Under the pieces are notes generated by a model. The model did not search any database. It saw only the letters and a program-made list of their open reading frames with translations, and was not told the DNA's origin. From the NCBI RefSeq assembly GCF_028372415.1, contig NC_092876.1:56721256-56785255 (forward strand): DNA of 64,000 nt, written 5' to 3'. Every line of letters starts with the position of its first letter. Position 1 is the first letter of the stretch. The stretch is from Notamacropus eugenii. Taxonomy: Eukaryota > Chordata > Mammalia > Diprotodontia > Macropodidae. Positions 31,850-42,724 of this stretch are shown in pieces. Made by a program: the position numbers and the translations under genes.

Positions 31850-32590
31850 AGTCAGCTAGGTGGTGCAAGGGATAGAGTTCTGGATTTGGAGTCAGGAAGA
31901 CCTGAGTTCAAATCCAGCTCAGACACTTACTAGCTGTGTGACCCTGGGCAAGTCAGTTTCCACAACTGTAAAATGGGAATGATAATATTGACATGGTTTA
32001 GGGTTGCTCATATAGTTATGGATGCTGGAATCCCCAAAATGTCAGGGTACAGGGTTACCTGGAATGAATTCATGCATTCAAATCTTTTAGTCAAGTGGCA
32101 AAGTTTATTGTGAAGCTTGTAGAAGCAGGCAAAGTTCCTTAGGGAATTTGAAACTTAATGGGGGATATCAAAACTTATGTGGAAAAGAGACTAGGAAAGA
32201 ATGCCAAGTATGCTAATTAGGTGAGGCAGGGGTGGAATTAGGGAGTGGTCAGTATAAACAAATAGTAGGGGTTCTGGGCTACTGGAATGTATGGAAAATT
32301 CAGAGACTCAACGGAGATAACTTTATTGAGGGGACAAGACAGAAGGCTTGCTTGGTCCTTGGGCCAGCTCCTCAGTGTTTGCACTGATATCAAAGGAATT
32401 ACAGGGTCAGATCTGTGTGTATGTATCTGCAACAGGGAGAGATTTTCCACAAGGGTGGTTGGGTTACTTCCAGAGACTTGGGGCCCAAGCACAAGCACTC
32501 CATCAATACCACCTACCTTGAAGGCTTCTTGGGAGGAGTAAAGCACTTAGTACAGTGCCTGGCATTTAGTGGACTTTCTATAAATAGGTC
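31850..32590 (+). repeat. MIR/CORE-SINE split by an LTR
   Basis: The 5' part 31850-31994 (TCAGCTAGGTGGTGCAAGGG, GTGTGACCCTGGGCAAGTCA, CTGTAAAATGGGAATGATAA) and the 3' part about 32506-32590 (GTAAAGCACTTAGTACAGTG, CCTGGCATTTAGTGGAC) flank the LTR. Confidence 0.75.
31995..32505 (-). mobile_element. Solo LTR of an endogenous retrovirus-like element
   Basis: Fossil minus-strand LTR. Its U5-like end (TGGTTTAGGGTTGC on the plus strand) and polyadenylation signal (32104-32109 as TTTATT) are related to the LTRs at 8011 and 9715. No internal region adjoins it. It interrupts a SINE that interrupts an L2, giving a relative age younger than both. The right end is approximate. Confidence 0.6.
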
Positions 32591-32727
32591 CCCCAATTAC
32601 CCAGGTTTTTAAAGGTATCATCTTTGATTCCTCACTCACTCAACATATCTCATTTGTTACTAAATCTTGTCATTTCTACCTTTACAACATCCACCGCATA
32701 TGTCCTCTACTCATAACAGCGCCACTA

Positions 32728-33131
32728 CTGTATTTCACTGCATAATCATTGCAGATTTTACACCAAATGTTCGCATGAAAAAAAAGGGGGGTGGGGGTAC
32801 AATCCTTATGTGAAGCTTTTTTAAAAAAATTGTGCCGGTATTGCTTAAAAATCATTTATTACTAAACTGTCTTGGGTGCAAGATTAGGATGCGTATAATA
32901 TTGGTGAATATGTGTGAGCATTGAGAATTCTAGGCTCCAGGGCTCACAACAGCATATCCATATGCCACTGATGAATCCATTGCGGCTTTGTTTCCCTTTT
33001 AAGAAGAGTGAAGAACATTATTATACCATGTGATTAAAGGTTATAAACCAATTTTTGGGCAAAAAAACCCCAAACAAACCAGGGAGCTGTGTTTTGCGAT
33101 GGTAATAATTATGTGATAAAACATGATACTT
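32728..33131. mobile_element. 404-bp non-autonomous DNA transposon, TA target
   Basis: Flanked by TA (32726-32727 and 33132-33133). Excising the element and one TA rejoins L2 text (CCACTAGTTCAG). The ends form imperfect inverted repeats of about 30 bases (left CTGTATTTCACTGCATAATC; right, inverted, AAGTATCATGTTTTATCACA). TA targets and length fit a Tc1/mariner-type MITE; a Tc2/Kanga link is only a guess. No coding capacity. Confidence 0.75.
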
Positions 33132-33769
33132 TAGTTCAGTCCTCCATCACCTTTCACTCGGACTATTGTAAGACCCTTCTAGTTGGATTCCTTACCTCAA
33201 TCTATTCCTGCTCCCATCCATCTACCTCTCAGCTACCAACCTGATTTTTCTTAAGAACAGTTCTAAAAAAAAAAAGTTCTGATCACTTCACATCCTACCC
33301 CCCTCAATAAATGTCTGTGATTCCCTATTACCTCTAGGATCAAATATAACTTTCCTCTGTTTGACATTTGCAACCTGGATCCTTCCTACTTTTCCAATTT
33401 TCTTCAGCTCCATTTTCCTCCATGTGCTATGGTCCAGCCAGCCTACCCTACTTGTTTGTCAACGACAATGCCTCTACAGCTTGTTCCTCTAAGCTGGCTG
33501 GATCCCTCCCTGGACTTCACCCTTTCACCTCCACCTCTCAGTTTTCCTGGCTTCCTTCCCAGATCTTTCCCCTCTCAAAACATCTTAATCTTCTCTGTAA
33601 ATATCTCACAAATATGAATTATTTTAGAACATGAGCTCCTTGTGGGCAGGGGCTATGGTTTTGCCTTTTTTGGTATCTTCGGTGTTTAGTACTGTGCCTG
33701 AAACATTGTCAGTGCTTGTTAACTGATTAACCTTCTAAAGGAAATGTACCCATCCTCTCACTTGCTAGT

Positions 33770-33960
33770 GTCTTCTTCCTCCTGAAAATGACTTTGTATA
33801 TATTCTCTGTTTAATTTCGTTGTACTTCCCTTTCTCCTAAATAGAATATAAGCTTCTGAGAGTGTCCAATGCATGCCATTTATTTTATACATGGGTAAAC
33901 TGAGACCCAGAGCCATGCTATGGGCCATCCTGTGGAACATAAACTCCTTGAGGGAAGAGT
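33770..33960 (+). repeat. L2 3' end
   Basis: TTTGTATATATTCTCTGTTTAA and CATAAACTCCTTGAGGGAAGAG. Decayed. Confidence 0.6.
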
Positions 33961-34130
33961 TTGGGCTCTAGAATCAGAGGAACTGGGTTCACATCCCACC
34001 TCTGATTCTTACCTGTGTGACTTTGGGAAGTCATTTATTCTGCTTTAGCCTTAATTTCATCATCTGTAAAGTGAGTGGGTTGGAAGTGATGACCTTTGAC
34101 GGGGTTTCTGGTTCTTGATCTGTGATCAGA
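33960..34130 (+). repeat. MIR-type SINE
   Basis: CTAGAATCAGAGGAACTGGG, CCTGTGTGACTTTGGGAAG, CATCATCTGTAAAGTGAGTGGG plus a tail. Decayed MIR/L2 words continue to 34260. Confidence 0.75.
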
Positions 34131-34284
34131 TACTTTTTGTGCCTTGAACACAGTTCAACAAATCTTTGTTGAATTGAATTGAAGTGACTTGATCCTTGTT
34201 GAGTTGAAATGTCTTTGCCTAAGTTCACACAGCTTGAATAGGTCAGAGCAGGGACATCAAGACTGATTTTTCGCTTTCTCTGTA

Positions 34285-34410
34285 GACAATGGGGTTAAGT
34301 GACTTAACCAGGGTCACACAGCTAGTAAGTGTCTGAGGCTGAATTTGAACTCAGGTCCTCCTGACTCCAGGGTCAGCACTTTATCCACTGTGTCACCTAG
34401 CTGCCCCCTT
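34285..34410 (-). repeat. Short marsupial SINE
   Basis: GGGGTTAAGTGACTTAACCAGG, TCACACAGCTAGTAAGTGTC, GTGTCACCTAGCTGCCCC: complete reverse head. Confidence 0.9.
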
Positions 34411-34900
34411 ATTCTCTTTTCACTGAGCAACGCAGCCCACCGATGGTTATAGTCTTGGCAGTGAGAGAAGCAGGCCTGAAATGAGACCCCCAGGCCCTGG
34501 ATTTTCTATCTGGTAGCAGCTCCGACTGTGGGGGGATTGCCCACACTTGATTCTGGCTTTTCATTTTCAGTGACCAGCTCGAGGCCTGTTTCTAGAACTA
34601 ACAGGATTTTGAAGAAAGATGAGCCATTCAGCGGTAGAAGTAAAGGGCTTTTTTATTTGGAACCTTTAAGGCTGAGGGTCTTAACCTGTTTTGTGTTCGC
34701 CAGCTCCTTCAGCAGATTGGTGTAACTACTCATAGTGATAATTTTGCAATCAACTCTCTCTCACTTGGAGCTGTCTCCATCACAGGTTTCCTAAAGCAGC
34801 TTTTCATGTGAGGATTCCCTGGTAGGCCAGGGAAAAGTCTCTTGCAAATTACAAAGCCTTTCTGTAGATGCTGAGTCCCCCAAAGAAAGGCCTGATTCCT
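34410..34900. other. No feature recognised
   Basis: No gene or clear repeat. The 76-codon minus frame at 34730-34960 has no known domain. Confidence 0.4.
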
Positions 34901-34904
34901 TGGG

Positions 34905-34990
34905 CAACGTTCGAACCCAAGTCTTCCTGCCTCCTGGTCCAGGACTCTAGCACCTGGCACATAGTAGGTGTTTAATGCTTATTAGTTAAT
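34905..34990. repeat. MIR head scrap and L2 terminus
   Basis: AACCCAAGTCTTCCTGCCTCC (reverse MIR) then CACCTGGCACATAGTAGGTG (forward L2 end). An AT-rich patch follows. Confidence 0.6.
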
Positions 34991-35159
34991 AATAATTTAT
35001 TGTTATTGATTGACTCTACCTGCTCTACCTTGTAGGCTTTGAAGGACAGCAAGGATTCAGATAATTGCTAGGTAAGAAAAGGGAAATTCAGATATGAGAA
35101 ACTGATTTTTTTTTTTGTGAACTATGAGGATATTCTTTAGTTGTTTGCCTTTGAGAAGC

Positions 35160-35397
35160 AAGGTGCTGTGGTGCATAAGGAGGCTGACTTTGGAGTCAGG
35201 GAGATGGTTCAAATTCTTCCCATGATGCTTATCATCAGTGTGACCAAGGGCAAATAAATCGCCTAACCCTTCTGAGCTTTCCTTTTCCTCATCTGTAGCA
35301 TGGGGATGATAATTGTACCTATAGTACTGGCTTCCTAGGGGTGCCGTGGTAACTCACTGTATAAACTTTAAAACACTGAACAAATGTTAGCTGTAGT
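35160..35397 (+). repeat. MIR-type SINE, full length
   Basis: CAAGGTGCTGTGGTGCATAA, TTTGGAGTCAGGGAGATGG, GTGACCAAGGGCAAATAAAT, CCTCATCTGTAGCATGGGGA. Confidence 0.85.
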
Positions 35398-35399
35398 TG

Positions 35400-36190
35400 T
35401 ATGTGGGGAGGAGAGCGGGGTATGATGTAGATATGAAAATCAAGGTTGACTATACAAGTTGCTACACTCCCTAAGGAACAGGGCCTTCCTTCTGGGAAAC
35501 TTCAATCCCAAGAAGACTTCCTTCAAGGTAGCTTTGGAGCATTTACGGATATACTACAGATATATACTACCTTCTAATCTTCAGGGTACTTTTTGTGAGT
35601 CTAGTAGAATGATATACAGAAAGATCGATCAGGAAACCCTTAGATGATTAAGCCCAGAATTCACCTTGGGGATTATCTCTCTCAAGCTCCCCATTCTCCA
35701 GAGGGGTCACTGAATAGGACATATGACCCATAGCCAGGAAGGTGGGTCTTTTTCAGAAAAAAGAAAGCTTTCTGGATTTAACCACAATTCAGTACATAAT
35801 GAGGGCTTTCAAGTTGGGTAACCGCTGTTCCCACCCTCACCTGCTCCTGATGTCATCTGGGCCCTGCTTCCCCTCCCTCCCTCCATTAGATTTCCTTTGG
35901 AGATCTCACTCTGCCCACCGAACAAGTCAGAGTAGTTAATTATTTAATTTATTTTTTTAATCAAAGCCTCGGTGATGTTCTGTGAGTGGAGAAGATGCTC
36001 CACCCTCATAGGATGAAGGCTTCGTGGGTGTGTGACATGAGGGACAAGAAGAAACAGGCCTTTGGGGATGTGCTGGCTTACCTAACATGATCCCCTTCCC
36101 TCCCCTGATTTGCTAAAGAAAAGGGGCTGGCCTAGAAGAGAGCCAGGAGCCTTTCTAGACCCAATAGTCTGTGTTATAGCAGCTTGGCAC
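35400..36190. other. No repeat or gene recognised
   Basis: Unique-looking sequence with an AT patch at 35936-35965 (TTAATTATTTAATTTATTTTT). The 35742-35939 frame (65 codons) has no known domain. Confidence 0.45.
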
Positions 36191-36274
36191 AGGGGAGAGA
36201 GGGTTACCTTGTTTGTAAAATCAGGCGCTGGATCCTTTGACCTCTGCTGTCCCCTTCAGCATTAAATCTATGAT

Positions 36275-36510
36275 CTTACAAAGACCTGAGTTCAAAAGCC
36301 CAATCTCTGACTGATAATGCCTTGAATGACCCCTTGGGCAAATCAAAAACCTCTGTGTACCTCACTATCCTTATCTGTAAAATGGGGATAATAGTAGCTC
36401 CTACCTCCTAGGATTGTTGTGTAGATCGAATGAGATAATAATTGTGAAGTATTTAGAGTAGTTCCTACATAGCACATAATGCTATACAGCTCTTATTATT
36501 ATTATTTTTT
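36275..36510 (+). repeat. MIR-type SINE
   Basis: AAAGACCTGAGTTCAAAAGCC, CTTATCTGTAAAATGGGGATAA, GAATGAGATAATAATTGTG. A MIR tail scrap precedes it at 36190-36275 and another MIR head and core (GAAGTCAGGAAAATTTGGATTC) follows at 36545-36660. Confidence 0.85.
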
Positions 36511-36850
36511 ATTGCTATTATATCTATAATTCTATGATTCCCTTATCCAAAGTCCGAAGTCAGGAAAATTTGGATTCAAGTCCAGCCTTTGAACCATCCT
36601 AGTGGTGAGACCCTGAGTAAATCACTTAACTCCTCTGTGCCTTTGGGACAAAAGCACTTTCTGTCTTAAAAATTAGATTAACATACCAGTATTTTATTTA
36701 TGTAATACCTTTCATTTGTATGAGAGTGGAATAAAGAGCTGACCTTGGAGTCAAAAAAATCTGGGTTCAAGTCCTGCCCCCAGATGATTTTCTAAGATTA
36801 TAAAGATGCTGGTAGCTGTGATCTGCATTGATGAAATCACAGGTCCTCTG

Positions 36851-37015
36851 CAAAGGTCCTTTCCACCTCTCATACTCCTCATTCTAAGGGCCCTCCCAGC
36901 TCTGACATCCTGTGTTCTAAGGGCCCTCCCAGCTCTGACATCCTGTGTTCTAAGGGCCCTCCCAGCTCTGACATCCTCTGTTCTAAGGGCCCTCTCAGTT
37001 CTGACATGTCTCTTT
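36851..37015 (+). repeat. 33-bp minisatellite, 4 close units plus flanks
   Basis: Unit starts at 36884, 36917, 36950 and 36983, each 33 apart and nearly identical (CTAAGGGCCCTCCCAGC). One decayed unit lies before. The most homogeneous array of the family here. The frames at 36751-37081 are its artefacts. Confidence 0.95.
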
Positions 37016-37194
37016 GACCACAAGCATCTTGGTTTTTCCCCTTCTTATCTTCACTCGAGCTGCTTTTCACCCTCAGTGTAGCCTCTGATCCCTATTTCAG
37101 TCTACAGGCCTTTGTGACCTTCACTTGCTTCCTTAGGTAGGAACATGAAAGAGTCAGATATTTCAATACTTTGGCTTTTAGTCAGCCCCTGTTG

Positions 37195-37455
37195 TTTATT
37201 GCTGTTTGTTATTCAGTTGTTTCAGTGGACTCTCCATAACCCCATTTGGTTTTCTTTTGGCAGAGATGCTGGAGTGATTTGCCATTTCCTTCTCTAGCTC
37301 ATTTGACAGATGAGGACACTGAGGCAAACAGGGTTAAGTGACTTGTCCAGGGTCACACATCTAGTGAGTATCTGAGGCTTGATTAGAACTTAGGAAGAGG
37401 AGTCTTCCTTATTCCTAGCCTTGTGTTCTATCCACTGCACCACCTAGCTGCCCTT
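37195..37455 (-). repeat. CORE-SINE with RTE-type tail
   Basis: TTGTTATTCAGTTGTTTCAGTG, TTTGCCATTTCCTTCTCTAGC, reverse core GGGTTAAGTGACTTGTCCAGG, head CACCTAGCTGCCC. An L2 terminus (AATGCTTAATAAAAACTTG) follows at 37455-37505. Confidence 0.9.
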
Positions 37456-37504
37456 TGCCTGGCAAGTAGCAAATGCTTAATAAAAACTTGTTGATTGATT
37501 GACT

Positions 37505-38221
37505 TCCCAACACTGTGACCTTTGTGACTAGCACAATGCTTCGGCTAGAGCATGCCCCATTGAAGGATGTGGGGAGCTTCTCTGGCCACTTTGAGTGAGA
37601 CAGGTGACTTGCATTTTGGGAAGTCAGCAATGGGTCTGTGTCAAAGAAATTGGCCGCTGAAGGATAGATGTCTTCTGCCCTGACTTCACTTCCTCTCTTC
37701 ATAATGTATAGCATGAAATTCTCTCAGACTTCCCAAGGCATGGTGTCTACCTATGGTGATTGTTTGCACATGACAGCTAGAGTGTATATTGCCTAGGCAG
37801 GCCTGAACCTGGACCTTAGGACCGGGGCTGCTTCTTCTGGCTTGCATCTCTTTCCTTAAGCATAGGTGTGTTGTGACACTCAGTGCAGTCCCAGGAGGGT
37901 AAGAGATATCTTCCCTCATGTTCTGATCTCACAAAGATACTAACTTCATTCTTGTAGTCTGACCTCTAAAGAAAGGGGTCAGCTTCTTTCTCATTATCTT
38001 TGCCTCTTTATACCTCTAGTCAAAGGCCCCAGGGGAAAATCACTTAAAGTTTGTGCATATTTCATGTCGAAGGTGTTCTTAGAAGGGGGTTATGAAGGTA
38101 CTTAATGCGCTACATAAATCAGGTATAGGACAGCTATTTATTTTCTCTGTGCAAAAATCTTATAAGTATGAATTGAAAGATGTAAAACCTGAAATGGTAA
38201 TCTCTAATTTCAATTACAGGC
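37505..38221. other. No feature recognised
   Basis: No gene or clear repeat. The minus-strand frames at 37415-37919 start in a SINE and show no known domain. Confidence 0.4.
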
Positions 38222-38440
38222 CACTTCTCTCTGTTAATACTTCTTATTTATCCTGCAGTTATTTGTATATTTATCCTGTGTATATTTGTATATATTTATT
38301 TATATGGTGTCTCCCCCAATAGATTTCTAAGCTTCTTGAAATCAGGTAATGTATTTTACTTCTTTTTGTATTTCTTGTGCTTAACGCAATTCCTGGCACA
38401 TAGTAGGTGCTTTATAAATGTGTATTGATTGATTGATTGC
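38222..38440 (+). repeat. L2 3' end
   Basis: CTTCTTATTTATCCTGCAG, GGTGTCTCCCCCAATAGATT, CCTGGCACATAGTAGGTGCT, GATTGATTGATTG. Confidence 0.85.
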
Positions 38441-38441
38441 T

Positions 38442-38685
38442 AGACGGTGCGGTGGATAGACCTAGAATCAAGAAGAGCTGAGTTGAAATCCAGCTTTTAC
38501 TAGCTGTGTGACCCTGGATAAGTCATTTATCCTCTCTTTGGTTCAGTTTTCTCATCTGTATAATGAAGATAATAATAACATTTACCTCTGAGGATTAGTG
38601 GGAGGATTAAATGTGAAAATATTTGTAAAGGGATTCACAAGCCTTGAAGTCCTGTAGAAATATTAGCTATCAATTATACTATGCT
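38442..38685 (+). repeat. MIR-type SINE
   Basis: GACGGTGCGGTGGATAGACC, GTGTGACCCTGGATAAGTCA, CTCATCTGTATAATGAAGA. Confidence 0.85.
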
Positions 38686-38689
38686 GGGA

Positions 38690-39070
38690 AGTTGTTACTT
38701 AAAATAGAATATATAAAGCTTGAATTTTAACATATTTGGTTGGACTACTGAACGTTCATTTCACCTTCATCTTTGCATAGCTTGAAAAACTTCCTCTAGG
38801 TTCATGTCTTCTAGTAAGCGAGGTCAGGACTTGGGCTCATCCTTCTGTCAGAAGTTCTTTTTTTGAGAAATATGGTAGCAAGTACATGGGGCTCCTCCCA
38901 CAGAATAACTGGCACTGACTGAGGAACCCAGAAACTCCTCAACTCACAGGATGGCAAAGCCCAAGTATGGTTCCATTACCTATGCTCAAGGAGAGAAGCA
39001 CAAAGCAGATGAAGCCATGTCTACTCAAGCTTACCTTTGTAAGCATCCACCATAGATTCTGGGGGAGAGG
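38690..39070. other. No feature recognised
   Basis: No gene or clear repeat seen. Confidence 0.4.
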
Positions 39071-39072
39071 TA

Positions 39073-39290
39073 CCCATAATGGGAAGAGAAAGGGAGAAAG
39101 GAGAGAGACAGAAACAGAGAGAAAAGAAGAAAGGAGAGAGAAAGGAAGAAAGAAGAGAGGAAAGGGAGAGAAAGAGAAGACAGAGGGAGGGAGAGAGACA
39201 AAGAAGAAAGAGAGGAAAGAAGAAAGGAGAGAGAAGGGAGGTAAGAAAGAGAGAGAAAGAGAACAGGGAGGGAGAGAAGAGTCCATACCA
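39073..39290. repeat. Purine-rich GAAAGGAGAGA microsatellite
   Basis: About 215 bases almost purely A and G with irregular GAAGAAAGGAGAGA units. The Lys/Glu/Arg frames on plus (38967-39444) and Ser/Leu/Phe frames on minus are artefacts. Confidence 0.9.
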
Positions 39291-39544
39291 TGTTCCAAAG
39301 AAAGGAAGAAGAGAGGAAAAGTTGTATCCTTCTTCAGGTGTATTGAATGGGAACCTCTTGGTGGCTCATTGGCCAATTTTCTTTAACATTGGCATCGTTT
39401 GCTGCCATCATCTGGACCATAGGACTAATAAAGGGATTGCTTAATTATCCCAAAGTAAAAGTCCTTAATTGTTCAGCCTTGTGCATTACCAAAAGTATCT
39501 AGGGATGCTGGATTCAGTTCCATGCATGTTCCAAAGTAGAAGGA

Positions 39545-39770
39545 GGTAGGAGTTGGGAAGACTTCATTATCCCTATTACCTATACATTACTTACCTCCTT
39601 AAATAGGAACTGTCAGCATCAGCTATGTGACTTCAGGCAAGCCACTGAGTCTTGGTTTCCTCCTCTAAAAAATTGGGATAAAATACTATTTATAATGCCT
39701 ATCACACAGGATTGTTTCAAGGAATAATGTTTTAAAAAGCTAAAAGCAATGTAGAAATGGCTGTTATTAC
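39545..39770 (+). repeat. MIR-type SINE, decayed
   Basis: CAGCTATGTGACTTCAGGCAAG, GGTTTCCTCCTCTAAAAAATTGGGAT, ACAGGATTGTTTCAAGG. Confidence 0.7.
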
Positions 39771-40200
39771 TAAAATTAAGATGGTGAGGAGCAGAGGATT
39801 CCAGCGATCCAGCCCCCTGTCTCTAGGCAGAAGAATTAATTGCAAAACCATCAACCTAAACTTGCCTGGTTACAAATATCTAGTTACTCATGTAGCACGC
39901 CTGCCAGAGCAGAGTGTCTCTGGGTTTGTTCCAGATGGATTTGTGACGTCCTTGTAAGCTTCACTTATTTTTATAAGCTTCCCCCTTGAGGAACAAGGAT
40001 AGGTTCTATTTCATAAGCACCATTGCTCCCCCTTTTATGGTCATTTATAATTTGTAGGATAAGTTTTTGAAAAAGTATCATGTGATATGGAGAAATTGGC
40101 AGGATCTTCAATATTCCCATTCAGAAATTGCCAAAGTTCTTCCCATTCTAGTTTCCCTAAGATTCAAATGAGGAGGTTGAGGTTAAATGAAAGATTAAAT
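39770..40200. other. No feature recognised
   Basis: No gene or clear repeat seen. Confidence 0.4.
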
Positions 40201-40204
40201 GAAG

Positions 40205-41440
40205 TCTCTCGTCACTCCAAACCATCTTCCCCTCAGCAGTCGGATTGCTCTTCCTGAAATACAGGACTGACCAAATCACACTCCCTATTCATTAGTAAAT
40301 TCTAGTTTCTCCCTGTTACCCCAGAATCAAACACAAAATCTTTTATTTGGCATTCAAAGCCTTTTATAACCTGGTACCTTCTAACCTTTCCAGTCTTCTT
40401 TTTTTTTTTTAAAACTAATTTATTTGTTTTCAGTTTTCAGCAATCACTTCCATAAGATTTAAATTTTCTCTCCCCTTCCTCCCTGAAACAGCATTCAAAC
40501 TTATATAGGTTCTATACATACATTCTTATTAAACACATTTTCACATTAGTCATGTTGCATAGAAGAGTTAAAACAAATGGGAGAAACCATGAGAAAAACG
40601 AAACCAAAATGAAACATAACAAAACAGAAAACAGTCTGCTTCATTCTGCGTTTTGACCCCATAGTTCTTTCTCTGGATGTGGATGGCATTTTGCATCAAG
40701 AGTCCTTTGGGAATGTTTTAAGTCCTTGCATTGCTGTGGAGGGCTAAGTCTATCAGAAACAGATCTCTCATTCTGTGGCTGTTACTGTGGATGATATTCT
40801 CCTAGTTCTACTCGTTTCACTCAGCATCAGTTCATATAAATCTTTCCAGGTTTTTCTGAAGTCTTCCTGTTTGTCATTTCTTATAGCACCATAGTATTCC
40901 ATTACATTCAAATACCACAACTTGTTCAGTCATTCCCCAGTTGACGGGTCCAGTCTTCTTTATGCCATATTCCTTCCATGTTCTCTTGATCCATTCTCAT
41001 TTGCCTCCTGGCTCTTCCTCCCATGAGATACTCTGTCTTCCGACTCTGGGCATTTTCTCTGGCTGTCCCCTATGCCCTTCTCATCTCTACCTCCTGGCTT
41101 CCCTAGCCCCCCCACTTCTGTAAAATACTTTTCCTGATAACTCCTTAAGGAGTATGCTTTTTACCTGTCTGCATTTTGCTTTTCCCATTAGACTGAGCAT
41201 GAGATTTCTTCCCAATAAGGAGGTAAGTAATGCATAGGTAATAGGGATAATGAGGTGTCTCCCCAACCCCCACATCCATCTGCTCTGGAACATGGATGTA
41301 ACTGAACTGAGCATCCCTAGATATTTTTGGCAATGCTATTGTTGGGTTGGGGTTTTTGTTTTTGCCTTTCTTTGTATCCCCATGCTTGGCACTGTGCCTG
41401 GAATATAATAGGGTGTTTAATATATGTCAGTTGACTGACT
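40205..41440 (+). repeat. L2 LINE split by an L1
   Basis: L2 3' region: TTGCTCTTCCTGAAATACAGG, GGCATTCAAAGCCTTTTATAACC up to 40400. It resumes at 40949 (CCTTCCATGTTCTCTTGATC, CTGGGCATTTTCTCTGGCTG) and ends with TTTGTATCCCCATGCTTGGC near 41440. The piece 41200-41335 is less clear. Confidence 0.85.
40401..40948 (-). repeat. 5'-truncated L1 with TSD, inside L2
   Basis: Poly-T start (40399-40410), reverse L1 3'UTR and ORF2 end down to CATTCCCCAGTTGACGGG. Exact 12-bp TSD TCCAGTCTTCTT at 40389-40400 and 40949-40960. L2 is continuous across the gap. Confidence 0.95.
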
Positions 41441-41442
41441 GA

Positions 41443-41705
41443 CTCAAGGTCACATGGCCAGTGAGTTTCTGAGACAGGCCTTGAACCCAGGTCTTTCTGA
41501 CTCCAAGTCCAGTATGATCTGCTGCTTCACATGACCATTGGCAGGATGACAGAAGGATAGGAATGCCAAGTAAAGTAAAGAGAAAATAGTTATCATAGCT
41601 ACGCTTAATAGCTATGTGACTGTGAGCAAGTGTCCTTATTCTTTGGGTCTCATTTTCCACATCTGTGAAATTAAGGGATCAGACGTCTGAATTTATGATC
41701 CTATG
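41443..41705. repeat. MIR fragments, reverse then forward
   Basis: Reverse: CAAGGTCACATGGCCAGTGAG, CCTTGAACCCAGGTCTTTC (41443-41530). Forward: AATAGCTATGTGACTGTGAGC, CATTTTCCACATCTGTGAAA (41590-41705). Confidence 0.7.
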
Positions 41706-41935
41706 ACATTCATTCATTCATTCATTCATCCATTTGCTCCGTAAACATTTATTAAAAACCTACCATGTGCCAGACCCTGCTCTGAAGGAGTTCCTAGTCT
41801 AGTGCAAGAGAAGACATACAAACTGTGTGTATACAAGTTATAGACAGTATGGGAGATAATCAACAAAGGGAAGGCATGAGAATTAAGAGGGATCATTCTT
41901 ATAGCTTGAGATATATAGATAGATATACATATATA
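41706..41935 (-). repeat. L2 3' end
   Basis: ATTCATTCATTCATTCATCC, AACATTTATTAAAAACCTACC, GTGCCAGACCCTGCTC, ATACAAACTGTGTG. A TATA-rich microsatellite covers 41905-41950. Confidence 0.8.
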
Positions 41936-41974
41936 TAATGTATTATGTAGCATATAACATCATATAGACATATT

Positions 41975-42225
41975 TATGTACATTTTGTTCAGTTGTTTCA
42001 GTCATATCCAACTCTTCATTTGGAGTTTTCTTGACAAAGATATTAGAGTGGTTTGCCATTTCCTTCTCCAGCTCATTTTGTAGATGAGAAAACTGAGGCA
42101 AACAGGGTTAAGTGACTTGCCCAGGGTCACACAGCTAGTAAACGTCAGAGGCTAGATTTAAACTCAGGTTTTCCTGACTCCAGGCTTGGCATTCTATCCA
42201 CTGTACCAAATACCTGCCCATGAAT
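41975..42225 (-). repeat. CORE-SINE with RTE-type tail
   Basis: TGTTCAGTTGTTTCAGTCATATCC, GTTTGCCATTTCCTTCTCCAGC, GTTAAGTGACTTGCCCAGGG. Confidence 0.9.
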
Positions 42226-42264
42226 GTATATTTTATATATTTGTATACATATGTCATTTTATAT

Positions 42265-42420
42265 TTAATTTCATTTGAGTTCATGACAGCTTTATGAGGG
42301 AGATACGGATAAAGTAACTGGGTTCCAGTGAGGTTAATTTATTTGTAGTCACACAGTCAATAAAAGACAGGAGGAATTTGAGTTAAGGTCTGCCTGACTC
42401 CAGGTCCAGAACACTATCCA
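42265..42420 (-). repeat. MIR-type SINE, decayed
   Basis: GTAGTCACACAGTCAATAAAAG, GTTAAGGTCTGCCTGACTCC. Confidence 0.6.
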
Positions 42421-42539
42421 TAAAAGCCCCATTCTCCCTCCTCCCAAAGGTATGAAAGCATGTGCAGGAATGGCTAGTAGTCTAGTATAGTTAGAAGGTA
42501 AAGGAGAAGGGGAAGTATGAAATAAGGCGCACATTACAT

Positions 42540-42715
42540 ATTTCAATTCAACAAATGTTAAGAGCCTTTGAGGCAGTTTGCTACAGATTAGTGATCAGAG
42601 AGGAATGTCATAGACTTTACTCTCAAGATGAGGAACAGACCCAGGGAGAAGCTGACAGTCTAATGTAGGATCAGGGGAAAACATACTCCAACCAGAAGGA
42701 TACAAGGTAGAATGC
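42540..42715 (-). repeat. L2 3' end
   Basis: CAATTCAACAAATGTTAAGAGC and AAGCTGACAGTCTAATGTAGG. Confidence 0.55.
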
Positions 42716-42724
42716 AGTAAGAGT

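Larger units (their letters stand above)
31590..33745 (+). repeat. L2 LINE (ORF2 to 3' end), three times interrupted
   Basis: Pieces at 31590-31850 (frame LGDLISSHVFNYYLHAHN...TIEGITILPSQL, matching the L2 RT pattern LGDIISSHG..YADD...NGTTILP), 32595-32727, and 33134-33745 to the terminus (GGGCAGGGGCTATGGTTTTGCC, TTAGTACTGTGCCTG). They are separated by a SINE holding an LTR and by a 404-bp DNA transposon. Confidence 0.85.

Noticed and set aside
38939-39444. Charged or Ser/Leu-rich frames up to 145 codons on both strands
   Set aside because: Low-complexity purine tract read in different frames.
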